64,000 nt of DNA from Liolophura sinensis. Its lineage: Eukaryota; Mollusca; Polyplacophora; Chitonida; Chitonidae. The stretch lies in contig NC_088298.1 in the NCBI RefSeq assembly GCF_032854445.1, positions 20,049,295 through 20,113,294 on the forward strand. The letters run 5' to 3'. Made by a program: the position numbers and the translations under genes. The stretch's first letter is position 1. The number at the start of each line of letters is the position of its first letter. The notes under the pieces are model-generated. The model had not been told where the DNA came from and made no database searches. It worked only from the letters and a program-made list of their open reading frames with translations. This document shows positions 13,401 to 22,800 of this stretch, piece by piece.

Positions 13401-16400
13401 GTACATGTATAGAAACTCATGTTGGCATGTTGACAAATGTTTTGATGTCCTACACATATTCCCCCACCCCACCCCCCCCTCCCTCTCGTATTAACACACA
13501 GTCTACATCTCACAGAAACATGCTCATGTTCCAGCCATTAATATGTCAACAGAATGTCATTGGCTATCATTATCAAAATGCCAGAAATACATTCAGTCTC
13601 ACATCTGCTTACCATAAAGTCTATACATAGTCCCACCTTTTTCATATATTATTCTCACATCCAAAACGTCTTGAATCCATCTCAATATTTCATTCATTTA
13701 TTTCCAAAGCCCCGTCTGCAGATAATCTACCTAAAGGTTCACCCTATTCGAATCCCACCCTATGGGGCCTCACCTAGATGCCAGTCAAATATCAGATGAC
13801 TGCACTCTTGTAGAGGATAGATAAGTTTACACTTATGCTATTTTTCCAATGTGTGCTGCCAGGCAATAAACATGAAAGTTCATTAATTGTTAAAAGCTTA
13901 GAAGGTAGAGCTTTAAAATACATTTATTAATTTGCTTTCTAACTCAACTAATTTCCGCCTATAATTTGTATTTAATGTTGCCTTTTGCCAACAAAAAAAT
14001 GTCAAATAATTAGGATCTTTCGTTCTTTCCCAGACTGATACATAGTTTAGCCATCATCTGTGAGATAACTGATCCAAGACGAGGCTCCCAATGGGGTGTC
14101 CCCCATCACCCACCAGGCACCAAGTTCGAGACCAGAGGCAATGTAATATTTCTAAAAACATGTCCATCTGTTAGATTTCTTTATCTGACAGCAGTTTAAC
14201 GCCACGCTGAAGAAATTTTCCCTTACAAAATGGCAGCCAAATTTTACTGATGGAATGAAAGAAAAACAATTACACCTTAAAAAAAAAATGACTAACCACC
14301 ACCCATCTTTCAAAAATCATGATTTTGCCCCAAAAAGTGCATTATCATTACCCTAAATGACAATAAATTTGGCGCATGACTAAGTTGCCCTTTTTTTCTG
14401 ATTCTGAGAGTTCCAATGAGTGTAGAAAAGTGTTTTGAGGTTGGCTTGGAACATGGGATGAAATTCTACAGGAAAGTTGTGTGTTTCAGAACCAAAAATA
14501 ATATTTCGTGACATATATTTGTCTGTAAAAATGCACTTTTGTGAACAAAAATTTTTGTCAGATAGTTTAAGAGCTGGCTCACTGTGATTGCCAGGCCCTT
14601 GACCAATGAGATCATGAGTTCGAATCCAGCTTTTGTTGTTTTTCCTCTGGCTTTAAGTCAGGAGTGTTTGTAGGTACCTTGTCCCACAAAAACCCAACCA
14701 GCCTCCTATACACGTCTACATGTAAGTGAAAAATTCTAGAGTATGGAGTGAGTGAACGCTTAAGGTTTAGTGTGGTACTTTAATAACAATTTTTCATGTT
14801 GACAAAGGAATCCTTAGACTGCAATGTGCCTCCTTGTTGCGGGACAGATTTTAACGGTTCTTTTATCTGGTGCTGCTTCAATGAGACTACTAAAGTAAGC
14901 TTAGGTAAGTAAGCGACCCCACTCAAGTGGTTAAACGTCAAGCGAGAAAGCTACAACTTCCTCTTTCAAGGTCTTAGGTGTGTGACCCGACCGAGGATTG
15001 ACCCTGGATCTACCGCTCCCGAAGCGGAAGCTCTGCCAACTGAGCCATGGATGGCATTAAACACCATTCAAATAAATAAGAAAAAAATAGATCAAGCTTT
15101 TGTTTAGGACTTCTCTATACATGCAAATCAGGCCAAACTTTAAATAAAAATATTTCCTCACTGAACCTGACCGTATAAGATAAATATAGGGTAGGTCAGA
15201 AGAGAATTTTACTAATCTTTATTTTGGCTAATGAAAAAAGTAGGGATTTAATAGAAACTATCACTGACAGGACAATCAATAAAAACACCTTCTATAAAAA
15301 TCCCAATAAAATCTTTAGAGAAGGGAGGGTAGGTCTAGTCATGGACAATGAAGGCTTTTATTAATGATAGCCTTATCAGCTTCACTTTTGCTGGAAAGCA
15401 GGAAATGTTTCATTGGAAATGTCCCAGAGGGTGCCCCGTGTAACTGTAAATACACCTTATCACACAAATGTCACTGATAGTACAAGGTAGAGAAGGCTAA
15501 AAGAGCGAGAGAAGAGGCTGTCCCTGCGAGGAGAAACATAAGGCGTCAAAGTTGAGGTCTGCAGAGCTTTAGGAAAATTCTGTAAATTACTAACTTTTGA
15601 GAACGACAGAAAAACTTCCATATGACATATCTTTTTTCAACCTGTCCAGATGTAGACGAACATGGATATATCACCTAATATTAAAAGAGAAAACTGGACC
15701 TAACACTTAATTTTTTCTGGAGGGTGGGGGTGGGCACTATCTTGACAACAATATGACAGCAATTAATTTATTTCAACAGGAAGAAAATTAAAAATAGGAT
15801 GACGTGTACGCTGTGCTACAAGTGCCGCATTTACATGAAACTACCTTAAATATAAATCTGCCTTTCATAAATGCTTTATCTTCAGGCAGCCATGTTGAAG
15901 CACTTCTCCTGTATCACCACACAACACATATCCTTCCCACATGACTGACAGGTCTGTGAACTACAAGGATGACATCACATAAACACCCTCTAAATACTGC
16001 CCAGAACTAAAACGAACTGCACTCTCACAGCTAGGCACTTTGATACCCTCTACTGGTGCCAAAAACACAGTACATTGCATAAATGCTTAAATAAGGGGGA
16101 ATATCGCTTGTTGAATTTAACTTGAATGTTTGAAAAAAAATTTCCTATATTAATGTGTACTGACCCTACAAAAATTTACAAGTAAATTGGACTTTGTGTT
16201 TTGGTATTTACTGCATTAAGTCTAGGTTTCTTACTATCTGAGAATATCTTAGTCCACATCAGACTGCTAAAAGAGTGCACAAACTGAATGGTTTATATTT
16301 GGCCTTAACTCTTAGTTCTTGCTCAATACAATCCCAATCAGATTGATAATTTTCCATACACAGGATCGCAATGTGCTTCACTGCAGATACATGTATAAAG

Positions 16401-19400
16401 ATGCTTTTCCTATCTGAAAAAAAAAATAAATAAATAAAAAAACAACATTTAGAGAGGGGTATGTTTTTTAATTTATTTTTTTATTGGTGTTTTAAGCCGT
16501 ACTCAAGAATATTTCACTTATAAGGCGACGGCCAGCATTATGGCAGGAGGAAAGCGGGCAGAGCCCGGGGTAAACCCACGACCATCCGCAGGTTGCTGGC
16601 AGGCCTTCTCACTTATGCCCAAAGTGGAAGCCAGCATGAGCTGGGATTGGTATGTTGCAGTTAGGCTTGCAGTTTTCTGTCCTAACCACAGAGTAACATT
16701 CGGCAAACAACGATGGATTTCTGTTTTACCCCAACTCTCTCTGGGAGATACTGCCAGCCCCTGTCCATCAACAGCTCTACTAAAAGATCTACCGTAAATA
16801 CTCTAATGATTATCCCACCAAGAAACCATGTATACTGTACATGTACACAAACACTGCAGATGTACAGTAGTATACAGACATTTTCATTGGTATACATGAT
16901 TACACCAATGCAGACGGCATATACAGGCACCCAGATGTTTCACTTCCAACAGATTCCAAGCTTTTTTAAGAACAGCCAATAGGTTAAGTTTCATCTGAAT
17001 GACCAGAAATTTACACCAACCATATAAAAGAGAAAATGCTGATGGGAAAAATTCAGTCAAATCTATGAGGTCATTTAAATCAGAAAATTTATCGTAACAT
17101 CATGGAATGTTTACTGCCAACATGAATAGTGAGACACGTGTGTCTCAGAGACTGAAAGTGCTACATGGCCAAAGATGTTTTGTACATGATCTCTCCACTA
17201 AGGGGTTAAACACCAATTAGAAAGTCACATCTTAAGAAAGGCACACTTAATGTAAGCCTCACACACAGTTATGGACACAGTTACAGTGCGTACCACAAAC
17301 AATCATGGGCATACTTAATGTAAGCACCTCACACAGTTGTGGGCACAGCTACAACATGTACCACAAACAATCATGGGCACACTTAATGTAAGCACCTCAC
17401 ACAGTTATGGGCACAGCTACTACATGTACCACAAACAATCATGGGCACACATAATGTAAGCACCACACACAGTTATGGGCCCAGCTACAACATGTAACCA
17501 CAAACAATCATGGGCACACTTGATGTATGCACCTCACACAGGTATGGGCACAGCTACAGCATGTACCACAAACAATCATGGGCACATTTACCACAAGCGC
17601 CACACACAGTCATGGGTACATTTGCTGAAAGCACAACACACCATCAAGGGTACATGGTCAAATTTACAGAATGTACCACACACAATCACAGGCACATTTA
17701 CCATGTGTACCACGCACTATCTACTGCCATAATGGGCAACTTTACGGTGCATTTAAATATATACATTTGATTGTTGCTTAAAACCATACTTAAGAACTTT
17801 TCACTTATACGATGGCGGGTCAGTTTTATGAGGAAACCAGAGGGCCCAGGGTAAAACAACAACTTTGGGCAACTTACACCATATTTTTTGGTACAAAGTC
17901 CATAATCAACATTGAAAAGTCATGCTTGACCTTTGCCTGTTAGCATAAGATGTATGAACCATAATCACTTGTTATACAAACAAAACGGATTATGCCATGG
18001 CAGCCAGGCAGATATTTTATTACCAATAGCTTAATGAAAAATGAAGAAATTTCAAGCTATTTTTTTTTTTTGAGTGCATGTTGCCAGTGGGTCTAGGTTT
18101 CATATGTCAGCTACTCTATACAGCACTGGCCTGTGAAGTTCGCACTTAAGATTCTGCAATCTTGGTATTAATATGGCATGAATAAATTGCAGAGTTATTC
18201 ACCCCTATTTTTATCTCAGACAAAAAGCTTCTTTAGGCATGACAATAGTTTTAAAACAATCTATCAATTTACAGTTATCTCCCTTACATGTGCTTCTCAG
18301 AAAAGCCATCTATACACCAGGTCAGATTAACAGTCTGTAGCGACAATATGGTTTGCAGGCAAAATTGCCATTTCTAACCTCTGTTTTTACTCTGGAATAG
18401 CTTTTAACTCTGATCCATTAAATTACATTTATAGCTGCAAATCAAATGCTGCCACGCTACAAACATGAGGACAAATGAAGCCAATTAAACTTACAAAAGA
18501 AATGACAATGCAAGTGAAACTGTGCTTAGCATGATGTACACACAGCATTCCACACTTTTTGGAATGACATGCTGGCACTCAGTACAATGTGGGTTATTAA
18601 ATACTACTTTGACAAGCAGTTAATCTGTCCATAAACATGTACTGTGAACAGAATTATAATGTGTGTTGATATTGTGTCAACAAACACACCTGATAACATA
18701 GGCAGCATAAGGCTACTGTCGATAACAGACCTTTAGTGGAATGAACAACATTCACAAATAGTTAGGATTGGCCTGTGGTGCAGGCTTAGAAGCTGAGCAG
18801 CAGTGAATCATCGTGAATCAGAAACTGGACTCTGTAGCAGCATGTCATTTGTCACATGGGCAACTGTGATTAATAATATTAATACTGCAAAAGGAATTTT
18901 TGCAACACTGCAGATTTCTATGTGTGACACAGTCGTCTGTGAAGAGGCAAATTCTTTTGCACTTATTATAAATCTGAGTTTATACACGCTAACAAATATA
19001 GAAACTTCTTGAAGCAGCATGTCTGGCTCTAAATGAATGAATGACCGGGACGTGTGTATAAAAAATAAATATGTGCATTTGTAAATATCAAGGTTTTTCT
19101 GCCTCAGAAAATACCGAGATCAATAAAACCCTGCAGATATTTCAGTAGTCAAGTGGTTTCCAAGAGAAGCCCTCTGAAAATATCGTCACCGCCTCAGAAA
19201 TACAAGAAACACGATCATTGTTTATCTTTTGTTCAGCTGTCATTTTAGCCGTGTGACTTCATCGGAAACCGATCAACTCACGCCATCTGCCACTTTGAAG
19301 CTCAAATGCTGCAAAATGTTTCAGCCGAATACCAAATCGACTGTGCCCCGTGTGAGACTGAATGTTCGTGCACTTACCTGAGTAACCAAAGGTATCAATG

Positions 19401-19470
19401 TTTGCTCCACAGATTTTGTACGGATCTCTAATGAAAGCTTTGATTCCGTCCGATGCTGTGCGCCTGCCAT
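1147..19470 (-). CDS. CTNNAL1: Alpha-catulin, N-terminal part (three exons; continues off the left edge)
   Basis: Alpha-catulin is a vinculin/alpha-catenin family cytoplasmic scaffold linked to Rho signalling and the cytoskeleton. Coding exons join 19470-19378, 3375-3186 and 1325-1147, giving 154 residues. The splice phases agree (0, then 1, then 0). Residues 14-31 (LEIRTKSVEQTLIPLVTQ) match the conserved alpha-catulin N-terminus. Exon 2 opens with ITTLVNHKE and carries VGQAVNLAVERFVTVGE, and exon 3 carries MVRAARQLLSAITKVLLLAD, a helix shared with alpha-catenins. The form 'VTKVLLLAD..V.KQI' favours catulin over catenin. Intron 1 is about 16 kb. The start ATG (19470) is the first in frame before LEIRTKSVE. 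The gene diverges from the TAMALIN-like gene with only about 360 bp between start codons. The family assignment rests on remembered family sequence, not a search. Confidence 0.9.
1767..2162. mobile_element. Long-TIR non-autonomous element (family 3)
   Basis: The two ends are imperfect inverted repeats of roughly 70 bp: the left end reads AAACTCTTTTgtctttAAAGGTA ... GTGACTTG, and the right end, reverse complemented, reads AAACTCTTTTattgctAAAGGTA ... GTGACCTG. A second diverged copy lies at about 30768-31137 and a partial one at about 62275-62435. No transposase is encoded. Confidence 0.6.
2468..2611 (-). mobile_element. SINE family A, 3' half
   Basis: It starts with the tail (ttatttgattggtgttttat, gccgtactcaaaaatatttcac) and runs to the 'ccatctgtaggttgctgg' core. 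The tRNA-related head is missing. Confidence 0.75.
3186..3375 (-). CDS. CTNNAL1: CTNNAL1 coding exon 2
   Basis: The 190-bp exon has acceptor TTTCAG at plus 3376-3381 and donor G|GTACTG. It encodes 63 residues plus one base (ITTLVNHKE ... DACNEAREA). No ATG-initiated reading frame spans it, so it has to be found from splice sites and family similarity. Confidence 0.88.
4180..5330. repeat. 30-bp minisatellite with higher-order structure
   Basis: About 38 tandem copies of a unit close to GATTTCAATAGGGATTCAAG + CCATTCTAAC (30 bp). A variant unit containing GGAATTCAAAGGCATTCTAG recurs at about 4415, 4716 and 5077, giving super-periods of about 301 and 361 bp. Because 30 is divisible by 3, both strands read open by accident. 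It lies inside CTNNAL1 intron 1. Confidence 0.95.
5660..5795 (-). mobile_element. MITE family 1 fragment
   Basis: A partial, degraded copy: gggtgtttatttaaacatat ... actgaaaattgctctttta ... gcaaaaaggctgacgaacta. Confidence 0.5.
6243..6440 (-). mobile_element. MITE family 1 copy, 3' truncated
   Basis: The left terminus is well kept: TA followed by CTGTAATTCTTTAACC and TTTTCGCATGTTTGC. The internal sequence gataaaattatac ... ccaatccaaccaattt matches the other copies. The right terminal repeat is lost. Confidence 0.65.
8986..10110. repeat. 21-bp minisatellite
   Basis: Roughly 50 copies of a unit near TGTTGTCCATTCCTGCCAGTC with point variants (TGTTGCCCATTCCTGCCTG) and several 5-6-bp-deleted units (CATTTGTCCTGCCAGTC). 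A block of about 175 bp that includes cattcttgttaatccattgc is duplicated at about 9682 and 9857. The open frames across it are periodicity artefacts. Confidence 0.95.
10329..10396 (-). mobile_element. SINE family A tail fragment
   Basis: Degenerate tail: tatttatttgattcatattt, tacgccgtacttaagaatat. Confidence 0.5.
10396..10463. repeat. (TA)n/(CA)n compound microsatellite
   Basis: A run of alternating TA followed by CA dinucleotides. Confidence 0.95.
11041..11276 (+). mobile_element. MITE family 1 copy, both termini present
   Basis: Left end CTGTAATTTCTCAACCTTTT and right end GAAGAATTACAG followed by TA form inverted ends. The internal sequence (tttttaatttgattttgaag) is shared with copies at 27363 and 35300. 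It is in opposite orientation to the 600, 6243 and 55853 copies. Confidence 0.7.
11542..11706 (-). mobile_element. SINE family A, partial
   Basis: Tail (atttatttatttgattggtg), core (gggaggaaactgggcag ... ccatccgcaggtta) and part of the head (gccagcgtgagctggacttg) are present. The gccgtactcaagaatatttc segment is deleted. Confidence 0.75.
12205..12374 (-). mobile_element. SINE family A, partial
   Basis: Tail and core are intact up to gaggaagccagcatgaactg. The tRNA-related head has been replaced by a poly-T run. Confidence 0.8.
12662..12794 (-). mobile_element. SINE family A, core fragment
   Basis: Runs from ggccatactcaagaacatac to cacgtacgatcggagaggat. Both ends are missing. Confidence 0.7.
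13064..13135. repeat. 36-bp tandem duplication
   Basis: Two identical copies of a unit starting tgtgaatgttaccatagaga. The identity suggests a recent duplication. Confidence 0.95.
14300..14560 (+). repeat. Dispersed repeat (family 5)
   Basis: Shares ctgattctgagagttcc ... gtgttttgaggttggcttgg ... acatgggatgaaattctac with 35078-35275 (same orientation) and about 31505-31745 (inverted). No ends or coding capacity are recognised. Confidence 0.6.
14740..15058 (-). mobile_element. tRNA-derived SINE family B
   Basis: Read on the minus strand it begins with a tRNA-like head: an A-box-like TGGCTCAGTTGGCAGAG, a CGCTTCGGGAGCGG anticodon-arm-like hairpin and GATCCAGGGTCAATCCTC as a diverged B box. It then has a body that recurs at 56296-56615 and ends in a TCACTCAC-type tail. 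It lacks the features of a functional tRNA gene. Confidence 0.7.
16467..16645 (-). mobile_element. SINE family A, partial
   Basis: Tail and core from attggtgttttaagccgtac to ggaagccagcatgagctggg. The tRNA-related head is missing. Confidence 0.8.
17225..17745. repeat. 68-bp tandem array
   Basis: The motif CAATCATGGGCACACTTAAT returns at about 17301, 17369, 17437, 17506 and 17574 (68-69 bp spacing), with decayed partial units on both sides. Confidence 0.9.
17764..17868 (-). mobile_element. SINE family A fragment
   Basis: Degenerate tail and core: atttgattgttgcttaaaac ... cttatacgatggcgggtcag ... gaggaaaccagagggcccag. Confidence 0.6.
19378..19470 (-). CDS. CTNNAL1: CTNNAL1 coding exon 1
   Basis: The 93-bp exon encodes 31 residues beginning MAGAQHRTESKLSLEI and ending PLVTQ. 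It is followed by a strong donor (CAG|GTAAGTG; GT at plus positions 19376-19377). Phase 0. Human alpha-catulin also ends its first exon at the equivalent Gln before ITTL. Confidence 0.88.
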
Positions 19471-19828
19471 GTTTCAAGCCCCTTCATTTGCCTCGTGTTG
19501 GATCTAGGTCAAAGGTTACAGCACCCCAACCATCAAACAAAAATAAATGTGTTAAGAAAATAACACCATTCTATTCTTCATTTTTTAATTGGAATTAATT
19601 GAATCTGCTATCTGAATGACTCCAGCTGTTGCCAATGCTTGAACCATTCACTGAAAGGAATTAAACGTTGAGACAATGTGTGTTTGTAATGCTGTAGGGG
19701 ATACTTCGTAAACATTGCTCGTCTGTCATCGATGGTCACTGAATCGTGAAAATGACACAGTTTAAAAACCGGGGACGGTGAAATACAGACGTGAAAATGA
19801 TCTGAGTGCGAGAAGTCGTCGCCGAGCG
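19471..19828. promoter_or_regulatory. Putative bidirectional promoter, CTNNAL1 / TAMALIN
   Basis: This interval of about 360 bp separates the minus-strand CTNNAL1 ATG from the first plus-strand in-frame ATG of the TAMALIN-like gene. Both 5' UTRs and core promoters should fall here. No TATA box is obvious. The flanking DNA is richer in CpG than the surrounding introns. Inferred from gene arrangement only. Confidence 0.55.
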
Positions 19829-19849
19829 ATGCTCTGGTTTGGACTGGGG

Positions 19850-19894
19850 ATGGATGCCTCCAAGAAACACAAGAAAAAGAAGACACACAAAGAG
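19850..19894 (+). CDS. TAMALIN: TAMALIN-like coding exon 1
   Basis: Encodes MDASKKHKKKKTHKE and ends at donor GAG|GTAAGG, phase 0. ATG 19850 has purines at -3 and +4. An upstream in-frame ATG at 19829 is also possible, and an in-frame stop lies at 19763. The peptide is too short and basic to identify alone. Phase, donor strength and the join to exon 2 support it. Confidence 0.7.
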
Positions 19895-22800
19895 GTAAGG
19901 CACGGGAAACGGCAAGGCGCGGGCGATACCTAACGAGGCACATGTAAATTTATCCCTAACACCCTCATGAGTCGAGAGCTTGGGAGACGAAAAAAAAAAA
20001 ATCGCCATTCTTCGTCTGACACGGAAGAAAAATACCGAAACAGGATAAAGGCTTTCTGTTTCAACCCATAGGTAGCAAAATTTGCTTTAATTTATCCTAC
20101 AATGCAGTTTTGACAGGGATATATATAGATGTACTGTATAATGCTGTTGACTTGGGAGAAACAATGGCGTAATCTATCCTCCGACTGTAAGGGGGCGTTA
20201 CCCGGTTTCCAATAGCAATGAATGTGTAACGGTCCCACATTTTATCCACGTGCTGAGCATAATACATGGGTGATGTTAAGGATGTTCGCTTAAAGAACAA
20301 TTTCAAGCCCTAGTTGTTCCATAGTGGATGTGTATACATGTATGTTTCCTAATCAGTTTGTGTATTTGATTTGATTTGGGAAGGAGGTGGGAGGGGGAGT
20401 TAGTAAAGAACACATACTGTTCTATTATGCAAGTGACTGACAAAGTTTTTGAAAAAACGAATGTAGAGGGCTGGTTTTCATTCTGTGACATGTATTTATT
20501 TATTTATATAGTTGGTTGGTGTTTTACGTTGTACTCAAGAATATTTCACTTATATGACAACGGCCAGCATTATGGTGGGAGGAAACCAGGCAGAGCCCAG
20601 TGGAAACCTGCGCCCATCTGCAGGTTGCTGACAGAACTTCCAACTTATGGCTGGAGAGGAATTCTGTGACATTTAACACAAAGATACACAGTGTTATGTG
20701 TCTATTAACGATTGCAAAAGATGCCCATGGGCTGAAAGTTAGACTGACACATTGCGCAATGAAATGTAACACATATATTAGAAGAGCTGATTACAGTTAC
20801 ATCAAGTTAATTGGATTGAGACGTTTGTTTTTGTTATAAAATGTGCTTGGTTTCTAGTTAATACGCTCAACCTATCACTAAATATTACTTCGTTTACGTA
20901 AAGAAATTAAAATATAGGATGATGACAAACAAATCTTGTACATGTATTTTCATGGGAGAGGCCAGTTTTCTACAGGAATATTGCCTTACATGCATATTCA
21001 TGAAGTTAAGGTGCCCAGATTTTCAAAGAATGTTATTTTTTTATCTGTGGGTTTTACATAGGTCGTATTAAGTGTCAATTCTCAACGTACATGATTACAT
21101 ACTATAAATTTTGAGGTTATGTTCATCTTCCTTTGTTCTGTGATAGTAATTTATAATTTCATATTATTACATACATATCTTGTATATGATATTTCTGAGT
21201 GTCTGTCACTTCTGTCACAGTTAATAGGCTATTCTAATTATGCACAATTTACAATATGCATTGTACCTGTGTGTCATAGCATAGATTGGGTATTTCTGCA
21301 ATGGCTTTGTGATATGTTCCAAAAAAAAAAAAAAAAGGAGTCAATCATTGTAATACTTTATTCCTATAAACACATATGAAGTTTCCTGTACATTTTTTTT
21401 TTTGGATAAAACCAATCCATTACTTTTACTAACTCATTGCATTTCCTGGCCTGTTAACGCTGAATCATTGCCATTATTGGAGGACATATATATAATATAG
21501 ATTCAGAATGATACTATGACCATATATGGGGTTTACATGTACGTTCATCTGTGCATATGGTTTGGGCCTCACCCTGTAATCCATAAATACACGTATATGG
21601 AGAGCACATTCCAGTGTGAGGTAGAACATATACATGTCATAGATTATCCAAGGACCAAGTGCTACCAGGGGAATGACTTACTGGGTATGTGTACTGGAAA
21701 TATTTCAGTCGTATCACTGTCTTTCCAGGTATTTTATGATGGTATATGCGATGTAAGATGCAGTTAAGCTTTCATTATTTGCTTTAAAAATTTGCAGAAA
21801 AGGTTTATTCTTAGAATCACATAAAAGCGATAAAATATTATGTTTGGTGTTGCAGCTTACCCCATTTTTTGAGGAGGATATTATCCTGTCTTCTAAACAA
21901 ACTTTAACTTGTTTAAAATCAAGGAAATTTTTAGAATCAGGCATGTGAGTAACATTTTTTAAAATTTTGGAAATACCTGCATTTTAGGTGTGTAGAAATA
22001 CATGTGTTGTTTGTTCAGTCAGCTCGACTTTTGTATTTTATTTTCTATACCGCTCAGATGTATAATTTGAATCAAGAAGTTTTTCTTAAAAGTTCAGCGC
22101 ATACAAAAAGTTTGATAACACTATGTCCTCAGAATGCTATGTATTTCTGCAGTTGCCATAGTAACTAGGACGACGATTTCTCTACATCCACAATGTTTAA
22201 ACAGGAATATATTTAGGGAATATACAGATAAGGGGTAAAATGCATAATGAGGTGAATAGAAGCAATAGTTTTTATTCAGAGATTGGATTAATATTGTGTA
22301 AATAAAAAAAAACATGAAAGAAGGAAAATGAAAATGTACATTACATTGATATGTGTTAATTTTGTACTTCCCCAATGCCTTATTGAAAAGGGTTGTATTT
22401 GCACTCTATATTGAAATGCCTGCAGAGTATTTTCAACATGGGTTGCAACTGTACCCCATAATGAAAAATAATTACCTCAGTTAAGGTAATCTAGCAACAG
22501 TCACATTTTCAAGGGTGTAGGAGACTGGGTCAGGCTTTGATGAGAATTGAGTGAATGAGTGAGTGCTTGGGGTTTAACTTTCATCAGGATTGAGGCCTCC
22601 ATCACACAAGGTATTTATTTATTTATTTGATTGGTGTTTTATGCCATACTCAAGAATATTTCACTTATACGACGGCGGCCAGCATTATGGAATGTGGGAC
22701 GAAACTGGCCAGAGCCCGGTGGAGACTCAAGACCATCCGCAGATTAGTGCAAGGCCTTCCCACATACGTGCGGAGAGGAAGCCAGCCTGAGCTGGACTTG

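Larger units (their letters stand above)
3376..19377 (-). other. CTNNAL1 intron 1 (about 16 kb)
   Basis: I found no further exon between coding exons 1 and 2. The intron is filled with a 30-bp minisatellite (4180-5330), a 21-bp minisatellite (8986-10110), a 68-bp tandem array (17225-17745), SINE copies and MITEs. Stretches such as 7000-8900, 15060-16460 and 17870-19370 show no recognisable element. They contain no reading frame with support. Confidence 0.7.

Noticed and set aside
14880-15058. tRNA gene
   Set aside because: There is an A-box and anticodon-like hairpin, but the B box is diverged and the body continues as a SINE that recurs at 56296. The heads of the family A SINEs were rejected for the same reason.
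17225-17745. Possible CRISPR-like array
   Set aside because: Units are 68 bp throughout with no unique spacers, and the sequence is eukaryotic. It is an ordinary tandem array. The same holds for the other minisatellites.
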